A stretch of DNA of 54,815 nucleotides from Seminavis robusta (GCA_903772945.1 CAICTM010000650.1:1-54815), one strand, 5' to 3'; counted from the stretch's first letter, positions 1-11,772 are shown. Made by a program: numbers and translations. The notes: a model not told the origin generated them from the letters alone.

Positions 1-2065
1 TTACAACGATATCGTTGACTACATTGAACAATACAAACTTGGGATGGCACTATGGAAGTTCCGCAAGATTTTGGATACACCAAGGTACCTCAATCATCTG
101 AAAGTATCGATACAAGGGTTCACAGTGGACAACGTACAAGTTGATGGAAAACCGGAGAGATTACTTGGAGCCTCTTACCACTCACAAGGGAGACATGAGT
201 CTGTCAATACTGGTCGCCTCTTGCTGAGAGAACGGTCTTATAGACCAGTTGGAATGGAATCTACCAGGACTCAAGAAGATCGCATAGACTCAAAAGCTAC
301 TCGTACGAGCGGCTAACCAGCAAAGCTTAACTCCTTCAGGACCAAGCCCGTGTTCATGTACGGATTCCAGAGTTCGCGCAACCATGATCAATCCATGAAC
401 AGCCTAAATGGAGATACCAAGTGGGTGGAGTGTCGTGCTTAATCATTATGATTAGAGCTCAAACAGAAGGGACCATTCCAACAACGGACCAGGATTGGCC
501 ATGAGAGATTAGTGCATATGGTGTACGCAGTCAAACACGATTTGTACAAAAGCACGACTTGTCGTGGAGGAATCTCACTGATACACAAGTAACTCCGTTA
601 TTCCAGTTGTGGTTTCGTTACGAGGTTCGTTCCTCACTCGCAGAACTCAATGATTTGGAGGTATGGGCAACAGTCATTGGAAACGCCTACTTGGAATCAT
701 ATACGAAAGAGAAGGTATACGTTGTTGAAGGGCACCGAGAATTTGGAGATCGAGAAGGATGCACCCTCACAGCAACCGTGCCCTATACCGACTCAAGTCT
801 TCTGGATTACGATGGCATAGAACGATTTGCAGGATGTCTTCGTTCGATGGGATTCTTTCCTTCAAAAGCCAATCAGAACATTGGATGAGAGACAAAGGGA
901 GCTATACGAATACATGCTGTGTAGTAGACGACACTCCTTATTGTCAGCAAAGACGCATCCAAGATCATGGCGACATTGGAAGGGGAGCAAAGTTCAAACT
1001 AAGGGAAACGGTGCCATCAGCTTCCACCTAGGATGTGATTTCTTCCGTGATGAGAACGGATTACTGAGTTACGCACCTCGCAAAATATTGAGAAGGTACT
1101 CAGCAACTATCACGAATCTTCGGACACTGCCCAAACAAGTCTCATTTCCACTCATCAAAGGAGACACCCAGAGACTGACACAACAGAGCTACTCGATATG
1201 GACACACAAAAGATATATCAGTCACTCATCGGTAGTCTACAGTGGGCAATCCAGATTGGAAGGTTCGATATCGCCACGGCCACCATGACGATGTCCAGAT
1301 TTCGGCAGCACCAAGAATGGTCACTTAGAGCGAGTTAAGAGATCTGCGGGTACCTTTCCAAGATGCGACACGGCGTCATACGTATCCGAAAGGAGGAACG
1401 GATTACTCAGCGATTCCCAAGAAAGCGTACGAATGGGAATACTCATGCTACATGGTGCCAAAGAAGTCCAGCCGCACAACGCACCGGTACCTCGAGGAAA
1501 CGGTCATTCTCACCACATATGTGGAATGCGAACCTCTACCAGATCTCATCAGTGGCCGTTCAGTACCGGAGTCCTACACCTAGCAACAAGACTCCCATCG
1601 ACTGGTTCAGCAAGCTACAGTACACAGTCGAGACCGCAACGTTCGGATCTGAGTATGTTGCAGCCCGTACCGCACTGAACAGATCATCGACCTACGGAGA
1701 ACGTTCAGTACTAGGAGTACTGGTCGACACAACGACCATGATGTTCGGAGACAACGAGACGGTAGTCAACACCGCCTCGATGCACACTCAAAGATTTCAA
1801 AAGACACAATGCGTTTCCTACACCGTACTAGGGAGCCGTTGCTGCAAGTATCTTGAGATTTCATCATATCCCTGGATCTACAAACCCTGCAGATATCCTC
1901 AGCAAACCATGGGACTATACATCGGTATGGCCTATGCTGAATGCACTGCTGTTTTTGTCAGGAGACACCAAGGATTGCTGTAAGAAACACTCAGAGTCGA
2001 CAGTCGCCACTGAGGGGTGTGAAAGCGTTACAGTTACTACCACGACTCAGAGTATCCGTGAGTAG
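1..2065 (+). mobile_element. Decayed Ty1/copia (diatom CoDi-type) pol fragment: reverse transcriptase and RNase H
   Basis: The stretch reads as copia pol in order but hops between all three plus frames, with many stops, so it is a dead copy. Recognisable pieces are YNDIVDYIE near base 2, FRTKPVFMYGF near 340, LAELNDLEVWAT and GNAYLE (about 640-690), a degraded RT catalytic box VVDDTPY (about 917-940; normally YVDD), FHLGCDFFRDENG (about 1020-1065), YQSLIGSLQWAIQIGRFDI (about 1218-1275), the RNase H pieces TPIDWFSKLQ and FGDNETVVNTA (about 1590-1775), and the terminal HIPGSTNPADILSKPWDY (about 1860-1915). The left side (gag, protease, integrase) lies outside the window. The 3' LTR, if still present, would start after about 2065; I could not recognise it. 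The family call rests on remembered copia motifs. Confidence 0.9.
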
Positions 2066-2440
2066 ATTGGGTCATGTTTTTATGAGTCAACACGATGGAA
2101 CAGAGAACGCTGGCAAGAACACGTTCTCAACGAACCAAAAAAGGACACGGTAAATAGGAGTATTAGACAGGAGTAAAGAATCCTGCCAACGAACCGTTTC
2201 CCGCAAAAACCACGTTTGACTTCCGTCTCAACTACCACGATGTATTGATCCAACACGCTACAACTAGCGTTACTGATCGCATCAATCAAAGCTCACAACA
2301 CAGATTATGAATTACTAAGAAGCGAACTTTGCATTTACCTTGCACTCGTCTTGAATAGTTGCAGTGATCTCGTCGGGTGGTAGCTACCTCTACAAGATCC
2401 CTCTATTCAAGTAGTATTTCCCCACGTTAGCAGGGTAACA
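2066..2440. other. Spacer after the copia remnant
   Basis: No convincing gene. The copia 3' LTR would be expected here. No terminal TG...CA repeat pair can be confirmed because the 5' LTR is outside the window. Confidence 0.4.
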
Positions 2441-2521
2441 AGGCAAGGATTCAATTGCAAGTATGTCATTTGTGGGTACAACAGTGATGAGGAGGATAAC
2501 TTCTGTTTGGCCACAACCAGC

Positions 2522-2926
2522 ATGGAAGTGACCGTTCTTGAGGAGTTGATATTGCAAGGAGCATGCAAGCCACTTCCTCCTGCCATGACCGACATCATGG
2601 ATTACATGTTAGCTTCAGGCCTTCAGAAAAGTCCAAAATGGTACAGAGCTGTCATCTCCACCCTCTCTGAAATGCTGGAGTCGCCGTCGCCACATCCCTG
2701 TGAAAGGAAGGACATCTTCATTGAGTGCATCTACTGGTTAGTGAGGGAAAGGGTCAGTGAGAGCTATGAGTTGTCCTCCCTCGAAGGACAGAGTGTGATG
2801 GATGCTTGGCATTATAATTGTTGCCACTGGATTGACTACAAGAAGAAGATTTCCTTCAAGAAATGTACTGAGATGAGTGAGACTATGGTTGTTGATTTCA
2901 TTGGCATTGACTCAGATGAAGAGTGA
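2522..2926 (+). CDS. Hypothetical protein, about 135 aa
   Basis: I do not recognise this protein. The frame is open from about 2441, but the first ATG is at 2522. The upstream open part contains CKYVICGYNSDEEDNFC, so the true start may lie in an upstream exon. The product has several cysteines (for example CCHW and KKCTEM) and an acidic tail ending IDSDEE. The 3' end lies in a 46-bp tandem duplication (2881 and 2927 onward), so the stop codon is part of the repeat. It sits between a dead copia element and a decayed transposase-like gene and may itself be a fragment of a mobile element. Low confidence that it is expressed. Confidence 0.3.
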   Translation: MEVTVLEELILQGACKPLPPAMTDIMDYMLASGLQKSPKWYRAVISTLSEMLESPSPHPCERKDIFIECIYWLVRERVSESYELSSLEGQSVMDAWHYNCCHWIDYKKKISFKKCTEMSETMVVDFIGIDSDEE

Positions 2927-2956
2927 GACTATGGTTGTTGATTTCATTGGCAATGA
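2877..2956 (+). repeat. 46-bp tandem duplication, two copies
   Basis: The sequence starting GAGTGAGACTATGGTTGTTG is repeated with a 46-bp period (2881 and 2927), nearly identical. The second copy follows the stop codon of the hypothetical ORF. Confidence 0.85.
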
Positions 2957-3296
2957 TATGTAAGTTACTGGCTAAATTAGATATGAAAGTATGTATCTCA
3001 ATCTTTGTTGTTGCTACCCAGCAGAATATCCATTCCATCTAGCTTGGCAAGATCTATCATGTGGTGGTCTTCCTCTCCTGTGTGTCAACCAATGGCAGTA
3101 TTTGTGACAGCAACCATTCGGTGGAGGTTGCTGGAAAGGAGCTGGCAGTATTGGTTGGAATTGCTGCTGCATTAAGGCAAGTTGCATCATTTGAATCTGG
3201 TGTTGTTGCTGATATAGAATCAGGTTACCAATGTAAGAATTTCTTGTTTGTGCTACAGGAGGAGCTGTTTGTGGTGGTGGATTGGGTGGTGGAGGT

Positions 3297-3395
3297 TGGA
3301 GCTGTGGAACCGGTTGTGGTTGTGAACCGGTTGTGGTTGTGTTTGTGGAACCGGTTGTGGTGGTGGAACTGGTTGTGGTTGTGAAGCTTCAACTG
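3297..3395 (-). repeat. Degenerate GGTTGTGGTTGTG repeats
   Basis: Imperfect 15-20-bp units built on ACCGGTTGTGGTTGTG occur four to five times within the tail of the transposase-like pseudogene. On the minus strand they give an HNHNQFHHHN-like low-complexity tail. Confidence 0.7.
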
Positions 3396-5775
3396 GACTG
3401 GTGCACAATGTACACAAGCAACAATCATTTGTGAGTACTTCTGCCTGTGAGGTTTGAATCCAACAATGAAGTCTGAAAAGAATCGCTCTCCAGTGTCCTT
3501 TGGCATTGCTCTGCATTTGGAAATGGCTTGTCTAGACCAACAGCTTGTGCCTTTCATTCAGGTAAGCCACTCTGAATGGTTCCATATGGAACAACCTTTC
3601 CCATCCAGCTGGAATTGACTTCCTTTCTGCCTCGCTGATTCTTGACAGGAAGCTCTCTTGTGTCTAATCTTGAGGTGTATCTTGCAGTTCCAGCCAAGTT
3701 GAGTGCATCAGCAAGGCTTCTTCTCATTCCACCATTGCCAAAATGGGCAAACTTGTCATGGAATGCTTCTAACTTGGATTCTCCTCTCCTTGATAGGTAC
3801 TCTGGAAGCTTGTGCTTGGAATTGGGTGAAGGCAGGATAGTGTCATACATGTCTTCCAGTGCCAGGGGATCAGCCAAGTGAGCAGCTTTCTCCACACAGT
3901 TGTCTACAGCTGGCTTGGTGTCTTGAGTAAACAAGGTATAGTCTTGACTGGATCGAGTCGGCCCTGTCCTGGCTGGCTACCATCACTGGCAGTCACCTTG
4001 TACCTGCAGAACCACTGTTGCAACTTCTGTCTCATTGTCTCTGGTTCTCTCATCTTCTTCCTCAGATACTTGGAGTACCTAGCTCTGAAGACCTTGGAGG
4101 CTGCATATCTGAGATCTCTGCATGGAGTAGTGCTTGCCATTGGAGGACAAGAGGCCATGTTTCAAAGCATGGAGGACCTTCTCATAGTCTCTGAGTGTAG
4201 TACTCATAGAGCAGTCCAAAGGTCTCCCATTGCTTGAAAGTAATCAATGTGACCCTTCCTCCAAGTTGACAGAATCCTTTTCTCATAATGGAACAGGCCA
4301 AGTTTCCCTCGATACCTGGAAAGAGCAGCTCCCATAGTCATCCTTGTGGGGCCAGGTGTCGCTGTACATGGCAGCTTGATTGAAGTTGCTCCTCCTTGCT
4401 AGCTGCATGGCAGCATGGAGAAGTGGATGGTCTTGGTGGTGGAACAAGAACAGCACATGCAATCTCACCAGTCTCTGTGGCAGCATCCCAAACAGCAGCA
4501 GCACCAAGACTCTTGCTGTAGTTCTTGATCACCTGGAAGGTGTGGTCTTGACAGAAGATTCCTTTGTTGCACTTGACACTTTGGATCTCTCTTGTGTGCC
4601 TTTGGTTGTCACTGATCCTCCACGGATTCCTGTTTGAAGCACAAGCAGCATCATAGATGTCACGGATGGTGTCACCAAGAGGAGGAAACTGTCTGATGAA
4701 GTGCCATCCTTTTGAAGAAAGGATCAGGATCAGTGTCGCTTCCTTGCCAGTATTGAGAAGTAAGACATCATGGCTCTAAGATTCTCTCTGTTGATTGCAT
4801 TGTAGATGAGGCGGCTGCATAGGTCTCCATTTCCATAGGTTAACATGATAGAATCGAATACTTCTGTTGCTGTTCGCTCCAAGTGACAAGCCTTGTTAGG
4901 TAGAGCATACTTGGACTCCACTGGATAGAGCAATGCAGCATGGTCTGGGATCGAGACCAGCACTTCTGCAGAGTTGGCATCGAATCTTCTGTGCAGCTTC
5001 CACAAACCATGGACATGACCATACAACCAAGAAGGAGGACCAGTGATGCCAAAGATGGGGAACAAGGTCTTGTTGTGTGACCAGTTTGTCCTTGTATTGT
5101 TGAGTTTGCCAGAGCATCTTCCATCGGGACAAGGAAACTGTAATTCCACATCGATTCCAGTCCACTAGAAGGAGTTTCTGCCAACAATGAGTGTAGTGGG
5201 AGACTCGAATTGCTCCTCTTGGAGGGAACTGTCATGGTGAGTCCTTGGAAGTATTTGTGGAAGAGTTCTGGATTCTTTGTCCTGGTAAGGATTCTGACAC
5301 TGCTTCTGCCATTGTAGCATTGCCAGTGGTGCTCCTTTCTTCTTGTGCTTTTCCACAAGGCGTATCATTTACAAGATGGTTACCTTTTGACAAAGAGCAC
5401 TGGAGTGGCCATTGCTGCCTTTTGTTGCTGTTGCGGCTCTGCTTTGGTTTGGCTGTGTTTGTTCTAGCAGCAAAGAAGCTTCTCCATTTTCTCCTGTGGA
5501 ATGCCTCCAGCTCCTCTCTCATTCAATGGATAGAGAGCACTGAATTGTTGGTAGTCTTCTGCTTTCTTTGATTGTCTCCATGTCAGCGCATTCAAAGGTC
5601 CTTGTCCTTTTGTTTATTGTATTCTTAATACAGAAGACAGAGTGTGATCTCTTGGGGACTCTGAGACCAAGATGTCTGGCCTTACAGATGACACAGTTCT
5701 TGAGTGGATCAAAGACTTCTGCTACCACTCCTCCCAGTGTTGTTTGCGGTCCTTCTTCTCTGGCTCTCTTCGATC

Positions 5776-5834
<59 letters not shown>
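5776..5834. repeat. (TTG/GTT)n trinucleotide microsatellite
   Basis: About 59 bp of uninterrupted TTG triplets lie near the 5' end of the minus-strand pseudogene. Read as AAC/CAA/ACA on the minus strand they encode polyAsn, polyGln or polyThr depending on frame. A shorter mixed CTG/TTG stretch follows at about 5930-5960. Confidence 0.95.
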
Positions 5835-5836
<2 letters not shown>

Positions 5837-6049
5837 GGAGGCGTGTTGATATGCTCTCTTCTGTTGCGAGTTCCTCTGTTGACTTTGGCAACCCATTCCT
5901 GTTGTTGTGGCAGCGCCATTGTGAGTGGTAGCTGCTGCTGCTGTTGCTGCTGTTGCTGCTGTTTCGGTCATGTTTGGCTGAGATAATGACTGTCGAGTGG
6001 CTCTCCGGTGGTTGGTTGAGTGAGCGGCAGGATGTCATTGTCATTGTCG

Positions 6050-7854
6050 CGACGATCGGAAGAGGAATCCTTCTTTCGGTTTTCGAAAAAGAAGAAAGAC
6101 GTAATTTGGTAGCACACTAGTACGTAAACTGAGTAAACTTCGTGTTAAGTGATTTAAATGTTTTTCGTTAAATATTGCTGACATATACATTGTTCTTCGG
6201 TCCTCTCAGCCAATCAGATCACTGCCTTCCACCCCTTTCTCGCCCTCGTTGGCCCATGCTATTAATTCCTGGCGACTTTTTATAGTGGTATTACTGAAGA
6301 TTGTGCATATGTATGGTACCACGATCGAGTACATGTACCAGTACTCAGAATTTTACAAGGTTTTTAATTATTTTTGCAATCAGCTCAAAAATTATTAACC
6401 ATCATGATACACCTTTGTGTTACTAGTCGCTTGTGTTTGTCCCTCGTAGCCTCCACACCAATGTCTTCCCTACTATAGTACTAGCAACACCTGCAACAGA
6501 AGGTTTGATTATGAGAGGAGAAGGCCTACTTGTAAAAGGCAATCAACTTCAATTTCTGATGATTCGCCAAGCGCCAAGGCAAACTCACTGGAGCTGTTGA
6601 AGCCTTCTACTGTCTTGCGCTCCATGCCAGCTATCAAACCGCAACTATGAGGCGCAGAACTTTGTGTGAGAAATACCCATCCGTACAGTCTCTCTTCTGT
6701 ACTATTGGTCGCTAGCTAGCCAGCCCAAAAGCAACCAGAGGACCAACACTGTTGCTCAACAACTATATAACGAGTTGCACTCGTCGGCGAACATCGCACA
6801 ACAGGAACGCAAGAGGATTGACTAGAATTTACACAATTTTGTGAGTCTTCCATGCAGAAGCTACAGTACATGTAGCCAACTAGACTATCGCTGTCTCTGG
6901 AATTAGAACTGCGCATTTTCGTTCCATTGCTGTTGGTTTGGTACTGGTAGCTGATCCTTAGAAGCAACGCAAGGGATCTAAGCACAGCCTGGTCGGCAAT
7001 AGTCTACGACCTCTATTTCGTTCCACAAACCGCGCACAGTGAGTGCCACCATGTACTAGTACCTATTACGATAGTAATACCGCTACGCCGGTACGTTTCA
7101 AATGCACGCCGTTTCCCAAACTGGACCAAGAGACTTAGATATGCGCTAAAGGACTTAAAGGACATTTATATTCCTCAACCCTCACAACTCACAAACTTAA
7201 AAACACGAGTGACAATGGCACTGCTATTCGAGTTCTCTTTTGATGACTATTGTAGCCAACATAGCTGACAAGCCCATTTGAAACCGGCGATACACTTTTA
7301 GTTGCAAGTGGGAGACGTTCTTAGGTCACTACAGTACTATAGGTTAGAGGGGACTACTATGGGGAGGACGGGTTGCAGAGGAGGATGCAAGAACGCAAGC
7401 CGAACAGCTGGTAATAAGGGAGAAGATCAAAGGAGGAAGAGTTGAAACGTAGGCAAACAACAGTGGCTATAGTAGTGGCTCAAGGGCTGGCTATGGTTAT
7501 CAAGCCGGCTTAATTAACGTGGCGGATGTTGGTGTTTCTGGGAGGAACGAAGCCGCGCCATTGTTTGTCCCTGACGTCAGAGTATTGATTGAGTCCGTCC
7601 ATCTGTGCGAGGACAGCCTCAAGGATCCATTCCCAAAGGACTGTCTTTTGGAAAGATCCCGTTTGTTCCGATTTGATTGAATCTCAATCATTCGCAAGAT
7701 CCATCCATCAAATCCATCCAACTCAACGCTCTCATTTCTTTTCTTTGGTTGCTTCTACTACCAGTAGCTAGTATCATTAGTGTACAGCAGCTATCTCTGC
7801 CATACTAGTATTATATCTATGGGTAGCTATTATTTTTAATAAATAGCTGTGACC
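6050..7854. other. 1.8-kb intergenic region without a recognisable gene
   Basis: All open frames here are short, and many lack an ATG start. No domain, splice pattern or RNA gene could be supported. The last few hundred bases presumably carry the promoter of the MaoC-like gene that starts at 7855. Confidence 0.5.
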
Positions 7855-9060
7855 ATGACTCGTCCTCCTTCTCTACTGTCCATCTATGCGAGGGCAGCCT
7901 TGGGAGCTGTGACCAAGAATCACTCTCTTCCCTCTTCTTTCACTGCTACAGGCATCTTACCTAATAATAACCGAGTGAAGTTAAGCCTGGACATTCCTGA
8001 AGAAGATCTTCCATTCACCATCAACCGTCTGCACGTGCGTCAATTCCGCAGAGTAGTGGATGACAATGTCAGTGCCAACTTGCATACTTCTGAAATTCCA
8101 GTGAGCTACTTGCAGTGTCTGCTGAATTGCTTGCCCATGAATCAGTTGACCCACGCCAACTTTCCACTCAACATAGTGGGCAGTGTCCACGAGTCCATTC
8201 AAATCACAAGCCACAATCCAATCCCCATCGATGCAGACACCATTCCTCTACAAGCACGTTGTTTTGTGCACCCAGAGATGGAACTTTCAGACAAGCAAGA
8301 TTGGATCTTCACCGTTGTTACGCTAGTGCAGGATCTCAATACTGAAGAACAAGGAGAGCGAGAGGAAGACAACCCATTGCCCATCATGACCATCACCAAC
8401 AAATACCGCATTCTCAATCCGCAAAGAAACAAACTCAAAAACAATTCACACACTCCAAAAACTATTCAACCACCTGAACAAGACTATGAAAACCAAAAGC
8501 ACTGGAAACAATTGGCAAAATGGAACTTCCCCGTCGATTCGGGCAGAAAATATGCCTCTCTCAATGGAGATATCAATCCCATTCACATGCATCCCTTATC
8601 CGCAAAACTATTTGGATACAAGTCCTGCATTGCCCATGGAATGCACAGTCTTTGCAAATTGTGGAGTGTGCTCGAAACAAACACGGAAATCCAAAGAAAT
8701 CTACGTGTACAACATACACTCACTGAAGACAACCATTATGAGGATGATGGCGATTGTCGTCAAGAAGTCACCATCACGGCTCGTTTTGTCAGGCCGACCC
8801 TATTACCCAATCCTGCCGTCGTGGCCTTTTGGAAACCGTCTTCCATGTCTGACACCAACACCAAGATTACAAAAAGTGCAGATGGCGTGGACGATTCGGT
8901 TCTACTACTCCACGACAACGCCAACGCTGTCAACAAGAGCTACGATTACGTCATTGGGACACGGCATGGGCAAAAGGACAATCAATTCAAGGAAACTGTC
9001 AAAGGATCCATTCAAATTACAACAGCAACAGCCACATCCACATCCACATCCACATCGTAG
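7855..9060 (+). CDS. MaoC-like (hydratase 2 type) dehydratase domain protein, 401 aa
   Basis: The C-terminal half carries a clear R-specific enoyl-CoA hydratase/MaoC signature: YASLNGDINPIH (residues 233-244), then FGYKSCIAHGMHSL. In the hydratase 2 family the Asp and His of this box (here D239 and H244) are the catalytic pair that adds water to a trans-2-enoyl thioester. Residues 50-185 look like a diverged N-terminal hot-dog half without the box, as in double hot-dog dehydratases. The likely role is fatty-acid oxidation or synthesis in mitochondrion or peroxisome; the N-terminus (RPPSLLSIYARAALGA) is basic and hydrophobic and could be a targeting signal, but no peroxisomal SKL end is present. 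The ATG at 7855 is chosen over an in-frame GTG at 7849. The tail ends in a (CCACAT)4 repeat coding TSTSTS. No intron seen. Confidence 0.85.
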   Translation: MTRPPSLLSIYARAALGAVTKNHSLPSSFTATGILPNNNRVKLSLDIPEEDLPFTINRLHVRQFRRVVDDNVSANLHTSEIPVSYLQCLLNCLPMNQLTHANFPLNIVGSVHESIQITSHNPIPIDADTIPLQARCFVHPEMELSDKQDWIFTVVTLVQDLNTEEQGEREEDNPLPIMTITNKYRILNPQRNKLKNNSHTPKTIQPPEQDYENQKHWKQLAKWNFPVDSGRKYASLNGDINPIHMHPLSAKLFGYKSCIAHGMHSLCKLWSVLETNTEIQRNLRVQHTLTEDNHYEDDGDCRQEVTITARFVRPTLLPNPAVVAFWKPSSMSDTNTKITKSADGVDDSVLLLHDNANAVNKSYDYVIGTRHGQKDNQFKETVKGSIQITTATATSTSTSTS

Positions 9061-10001
9061 CTGATCGAGCGAACGAATGAATGAATCGAATCGAATCTAG
9101 TCTATGCATGTACGAATGTGTGCCATCGACTATTAATGGCTACCGGATGAGGACGAGTGAAAGCTATAGCAATAATAAGTGGGTGTAACGTAGTACATAA
9201 TTATGATACCGGTAGTGTGACAAGCAAGGCAAAACGCGTAACGACTACACTTATTTGCGACGAGCGATTGTGTTCAATTTTGTACGATACGTTATGCAGT
9301 GGTAGTTGGTCGGGCCAGCCGTACCGGCACATAGCCTGCTACGCAGACTACATGTAGGCGACGAGCCGTCGCGGTAGTCGGTTTCTTTTTTGGTAGGTAC
9401 GACAAGCAGTGCAACCTCCAGCAGGTGGAATCTTGGGTGAAAGCTTCAGCACCGGGTAGTCCTTCGCCTTCCGTACCGGTACGACGTCTATACATGTACG
9501 TGCATGACTGCCGGTCCTCGGAAAGGCAATGTACAGCTGTGGCTTTCTCACGTCTGTAGTACTGTACTGTATGATACTTTGTAGCTTGTAGCTAGCTAGC
9601 TATACGTCCACACATCATATATATACAACCTACGTCCCCACTTTTCTACCGCTAGGAAACACGTAATGATTGAATCATTCTGCCAGACCCGAAAACAAGA
9701 CAAGAATAGCACGCCAAAAGCTTCTTGGTGATCGCGAGAGGCATCGATACATGTCATGTGCACATCTGTACCGTCGCGATTGGGACCAGACTCCGATATC
9801 GAGCAATGATTCCCGGTTACGGTGAATGTCGTCCTTTTTCGAAGTATGTGTCAAACCAAGATGGATCAACTAAGTAGACTGGCACGGGATTTTATAGCTA
9901 GAGAGACGAGCGTGTACCGAGAGTCGAGTCATCAACTAACTATAGCTATGCTATGAACAGCGTCGTCGTAGTAGTAGTATTACGATACGGTACGACAGGA
10001 A
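9061..10001. other. Convergent spacer between the MaoC-like and SnoaL-like genes
   Basis: About 940 bp with no supported gene. It holds dispersed ACCGGT, CTAG and TACATGTA words (for example a GTAGCTAGCTAGCTATAC run near 9590). Both flanking genes end here. Confidence 0.5.
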
Positions 10002-10976
10002 CTACAGAGTGGGGAATCCTCCGAGCTGTGTGTAGAATCCATCGGGTCCAGTCATTTCGCCCGTGGTGTACCAAGTGACTCTGCAGAATTGTGTATGGTT
10101 GTCATTTCGAAAGTAAAAGTATGCTTGTTCGGGATCATTTTCAATGAATTTTCCCGACGGTGGAATGGGATCGAGTGGTCCAAAGGCAAAGGGTGTTCCG
10201 GTATGAGTTCCACTGGCTCTGAATCCAGTAAGAATGACAACACCTAGCTTGTCATTGACTTGTTGGTATCTAAAGGAGAAATCTGGAAAGCTTGCGTTGA
10301 TGTGACAATGAGCTCCTGACCATTCTTCCCATGAGAATTCCACTTCCAGTTGTTTTCCTTGGGGAGCCGTGAATTGGAACTGGACATCAGGAGTGACAAA
10401 CTGTCTGGCTTGCTCCATGTCATGAGTGTTGACTATCCGGATGAACTCTTGAATGGTCTTTCTTCTCTCTTGCAGATCCTCCTTGCTAACCTGTGCACTA
10501 ACAAAACTACTACTAGTAGTACTATGCATGGCAAGATCAGAAGTCTGTGCTGAACTGACACTGACATCCATCTGCAATCCTAGTTGCTGTCTTAGCAGAG
10601 ATGTGACTCCTGCTTGGATTTCTCTGTCTGTCAAAATCAGAGCTTCTGCTTCTTTTGGTTTTGTTTTTGTTTTTTCTTCTTTCTGGACTTGAGCAGTACT
10701 AGTACATGCACTAACCTTCTGATCCTTGAAATTCTTGGCAGATTTGGCAGACTTGGACTCCTTGGGGTTCAAATTGGTCTGAACTTCTTGAGGAATGATT
10801 GCTTCTGCTTCTGTCTCTCTTTCTCCCACCACTGTGCTGCTCACACTGCTACCAGTTGCAGTACCAGTACCAGTACCAGTACCTGTACCTGTATTGATGG
10901 CGCCATCTTCTCTCTTCTTGCTCCTCTTGTTCAGAAAACTCCGTTTCTTCAAAACTTTGCGAATCGCAATCATCAT
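10002..10976 (-). CDS. NTF2/SnoaL-like domain protein with low-complexity N-terminus, 324 aa
   Basis: Residues about 165-322 read like an NTF2/SnoaL-type cone: a helix RRKTIQEFIRIVNTHDMEQA with VTPDVQFQF, then FPDFSFRYQQV, GVVILTGFRASGTHTG and the closing strand FCRVTWYTTGEM. SnoaL-like folds include polyketide cyclases and many uncharacterised ligand-binding proteins, so no substrate can be given. Residues 1-160 are low complexity: a basic start (KVLKKRSFLNKRSKKR), a (GT)n run encoded by hexamer repeats near 10860-10895, and Lys/Glu-rich sequence. The ATG at 10976 gives MMIAIRK. The basic start could act as a nuclear or plastid/mitochondrial signal; undecided. Convergent with the MaoC-like gene. 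No intron detected. Confidence 0.75.
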   Translation of the reverse strand: MMIAIRKVLKKRSFLNKRSKKREDGAINTGTGTGTGTGTATGSSVSSTVVGERETEAEAIIPQEVQTNLNPKESKSAKSAKNFKDQKVSACTSTAQVQKEEKTKTKPKEAEALILTDREIQAGVTSLLRQQLGLQMDVSVSSAQTSDLAMHSTTSSSFVSAQVSKEDLQERRKTIQEFIRIVNTHDMEQARQFVTPDVQFQFTAPQGKQLEVEFSWEEWSGAHCHINASFPDFSFRYQQVNDKLGVVILTGFRASGTHTGTPFAFGPLDPIPPSGKFIENDPEQAYFYFRNDNHTQFCRVTWYTTGEMTGPDGFYTQLGGFPTL

Positions 10977-11640
10977 ATTTTCTTTCTTTCCTTTTTGTGT
11001 AGGTCTAGAATGGTTGGTCTACTAGCTACTAGCTACTAGCTAGCTATGCAGTGTAGGAAATGAATTCTAAATCGTTGCTGCTGATGGACCCGAAAACTGC
11101 TAACAAAACCTTCCAACTTGGGTTTACAGTTTACAAACCAGTTGCCAAAGAAATGTAAGCATCAGCGGCAAAGTTCGGGAAAGTGTGAGCAGTTTCGCAA
11201 ATCGTCAGAACGGGTGAGCCTTCAATCCAGCACTCCAGTCAATGATACTATGACCCTCATTTCCGAATCAATGACTGCATGCCAAGCAAACAGGCTTTTC
11301 TTTAAATCAGAATGGGAATACAGAGAACAGAAAGTGCAACTAGAGGCAGAACAGGTTATCCAATGCCTTAGGAACAGAGCCTCATGTCACTTGTCTCTCT
11401 AACTCAATAGCTTCCCTTTCAATGACTTTGGAGTTTGGCAGGGACCAATATTCACTTCCAAAACACGGGACTGAAGTCCCCTCTTACCTCTCCTCGACGG
11501 AAGCTACGTCCACAGAACATAAAAGGCTTGGTACAGAAAGTACAGCGGGACCTCCGTGCCGACATCAGCCCAACCGTACACTACCCCTGTAGAAGCGCCG
11601 TAGAGGAAAGTAGAGGATTAGCCAATCAGAATCGTCGTGA
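10977..11640. other. Spacer upstream of the SnoaL-like gene
   Basis: No supported gene. Presumably holds the SnoaL-like promoter (minus strand). Contains CTAGCTACTAGCTAGC runs at about 11025-11050. Confidence 0.45.
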
Positions 11641-11646
11641 TCAGCC

Positions 11647-11660
11647 GACTGACGTCAGTC
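11647..11660. promoter_or_regulatory. CRE-like palindrome GACTGACGTCAGTC
   Basis: A perfect 14-bp palindrome centred on TGACGTCA, the classical bZIP/CREB-type core, lies about 350 bp upstream of the broken ORF at 11998. In diatoms, CRE-like elements with this core are known in CO2/light-responsive promoters. Function here is inference. Confidence 0.35.
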
Positions 11661-11772
11661 GTGCATTATTTATTTATTTATTTATTTATCTATTTATCTC
11701 TGTGTCAGCTCGATCAGTCTCTCGTCGTGTTGTTTTCGTGTTGTTTTCGAAAGACCGACAGAGCATGCATCC

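Larger units (their letters stand above)
3225..5971 (-). pseudogene. Frameshifted Cys-rich, probably transposase-like protein gene
   Basis: Read on the minus strand, a single long protein can be followed through several frames. From the 5' side: a polyAsn N-terminus with a zinc-binding-like box CVICKARHLGLRVPKRSHSVFC (5.97-5.52 kb), a middle domain with GKLNNTRTNWSHNK, LFPIFGITGPPSW and EVFDSIMLTYGNGDLCSRL (5.15-4.73 kb), then SLGAAAVWDAATETGEIA and a DTWP box (4.5-4.28 kb), YSKYLRKK and KVTASDG (4.16-3.90 kb), GESKLEAFHDKFAHFGNGGM and LNLAGTARY (3.93-3.55 kb), and GERFFSDF (about 3.5 kb). From memory this matches a protein family present in many copies in diatom genomes. The D-containing DTWP box downstream of a Cys-rich domain suggests a DDE-type transposase, but that is inference. 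At least six frame changes show that the copy is inactive. Confidence 0.7.

Noticed and set aside
5568..5986. Plus-strand frames with polyVal, polyLeu or polyCys
   Set aside because: Produced by translating the TTG microsatellite in the antisense direction to the pseudogene.
8486..9064. 192-aa plus-strand frame inside the MaoC-like gene
   Set aside because: A frame-shifted shadow of the MaoC coding sequence, which has the catalytic box in the longer frame.
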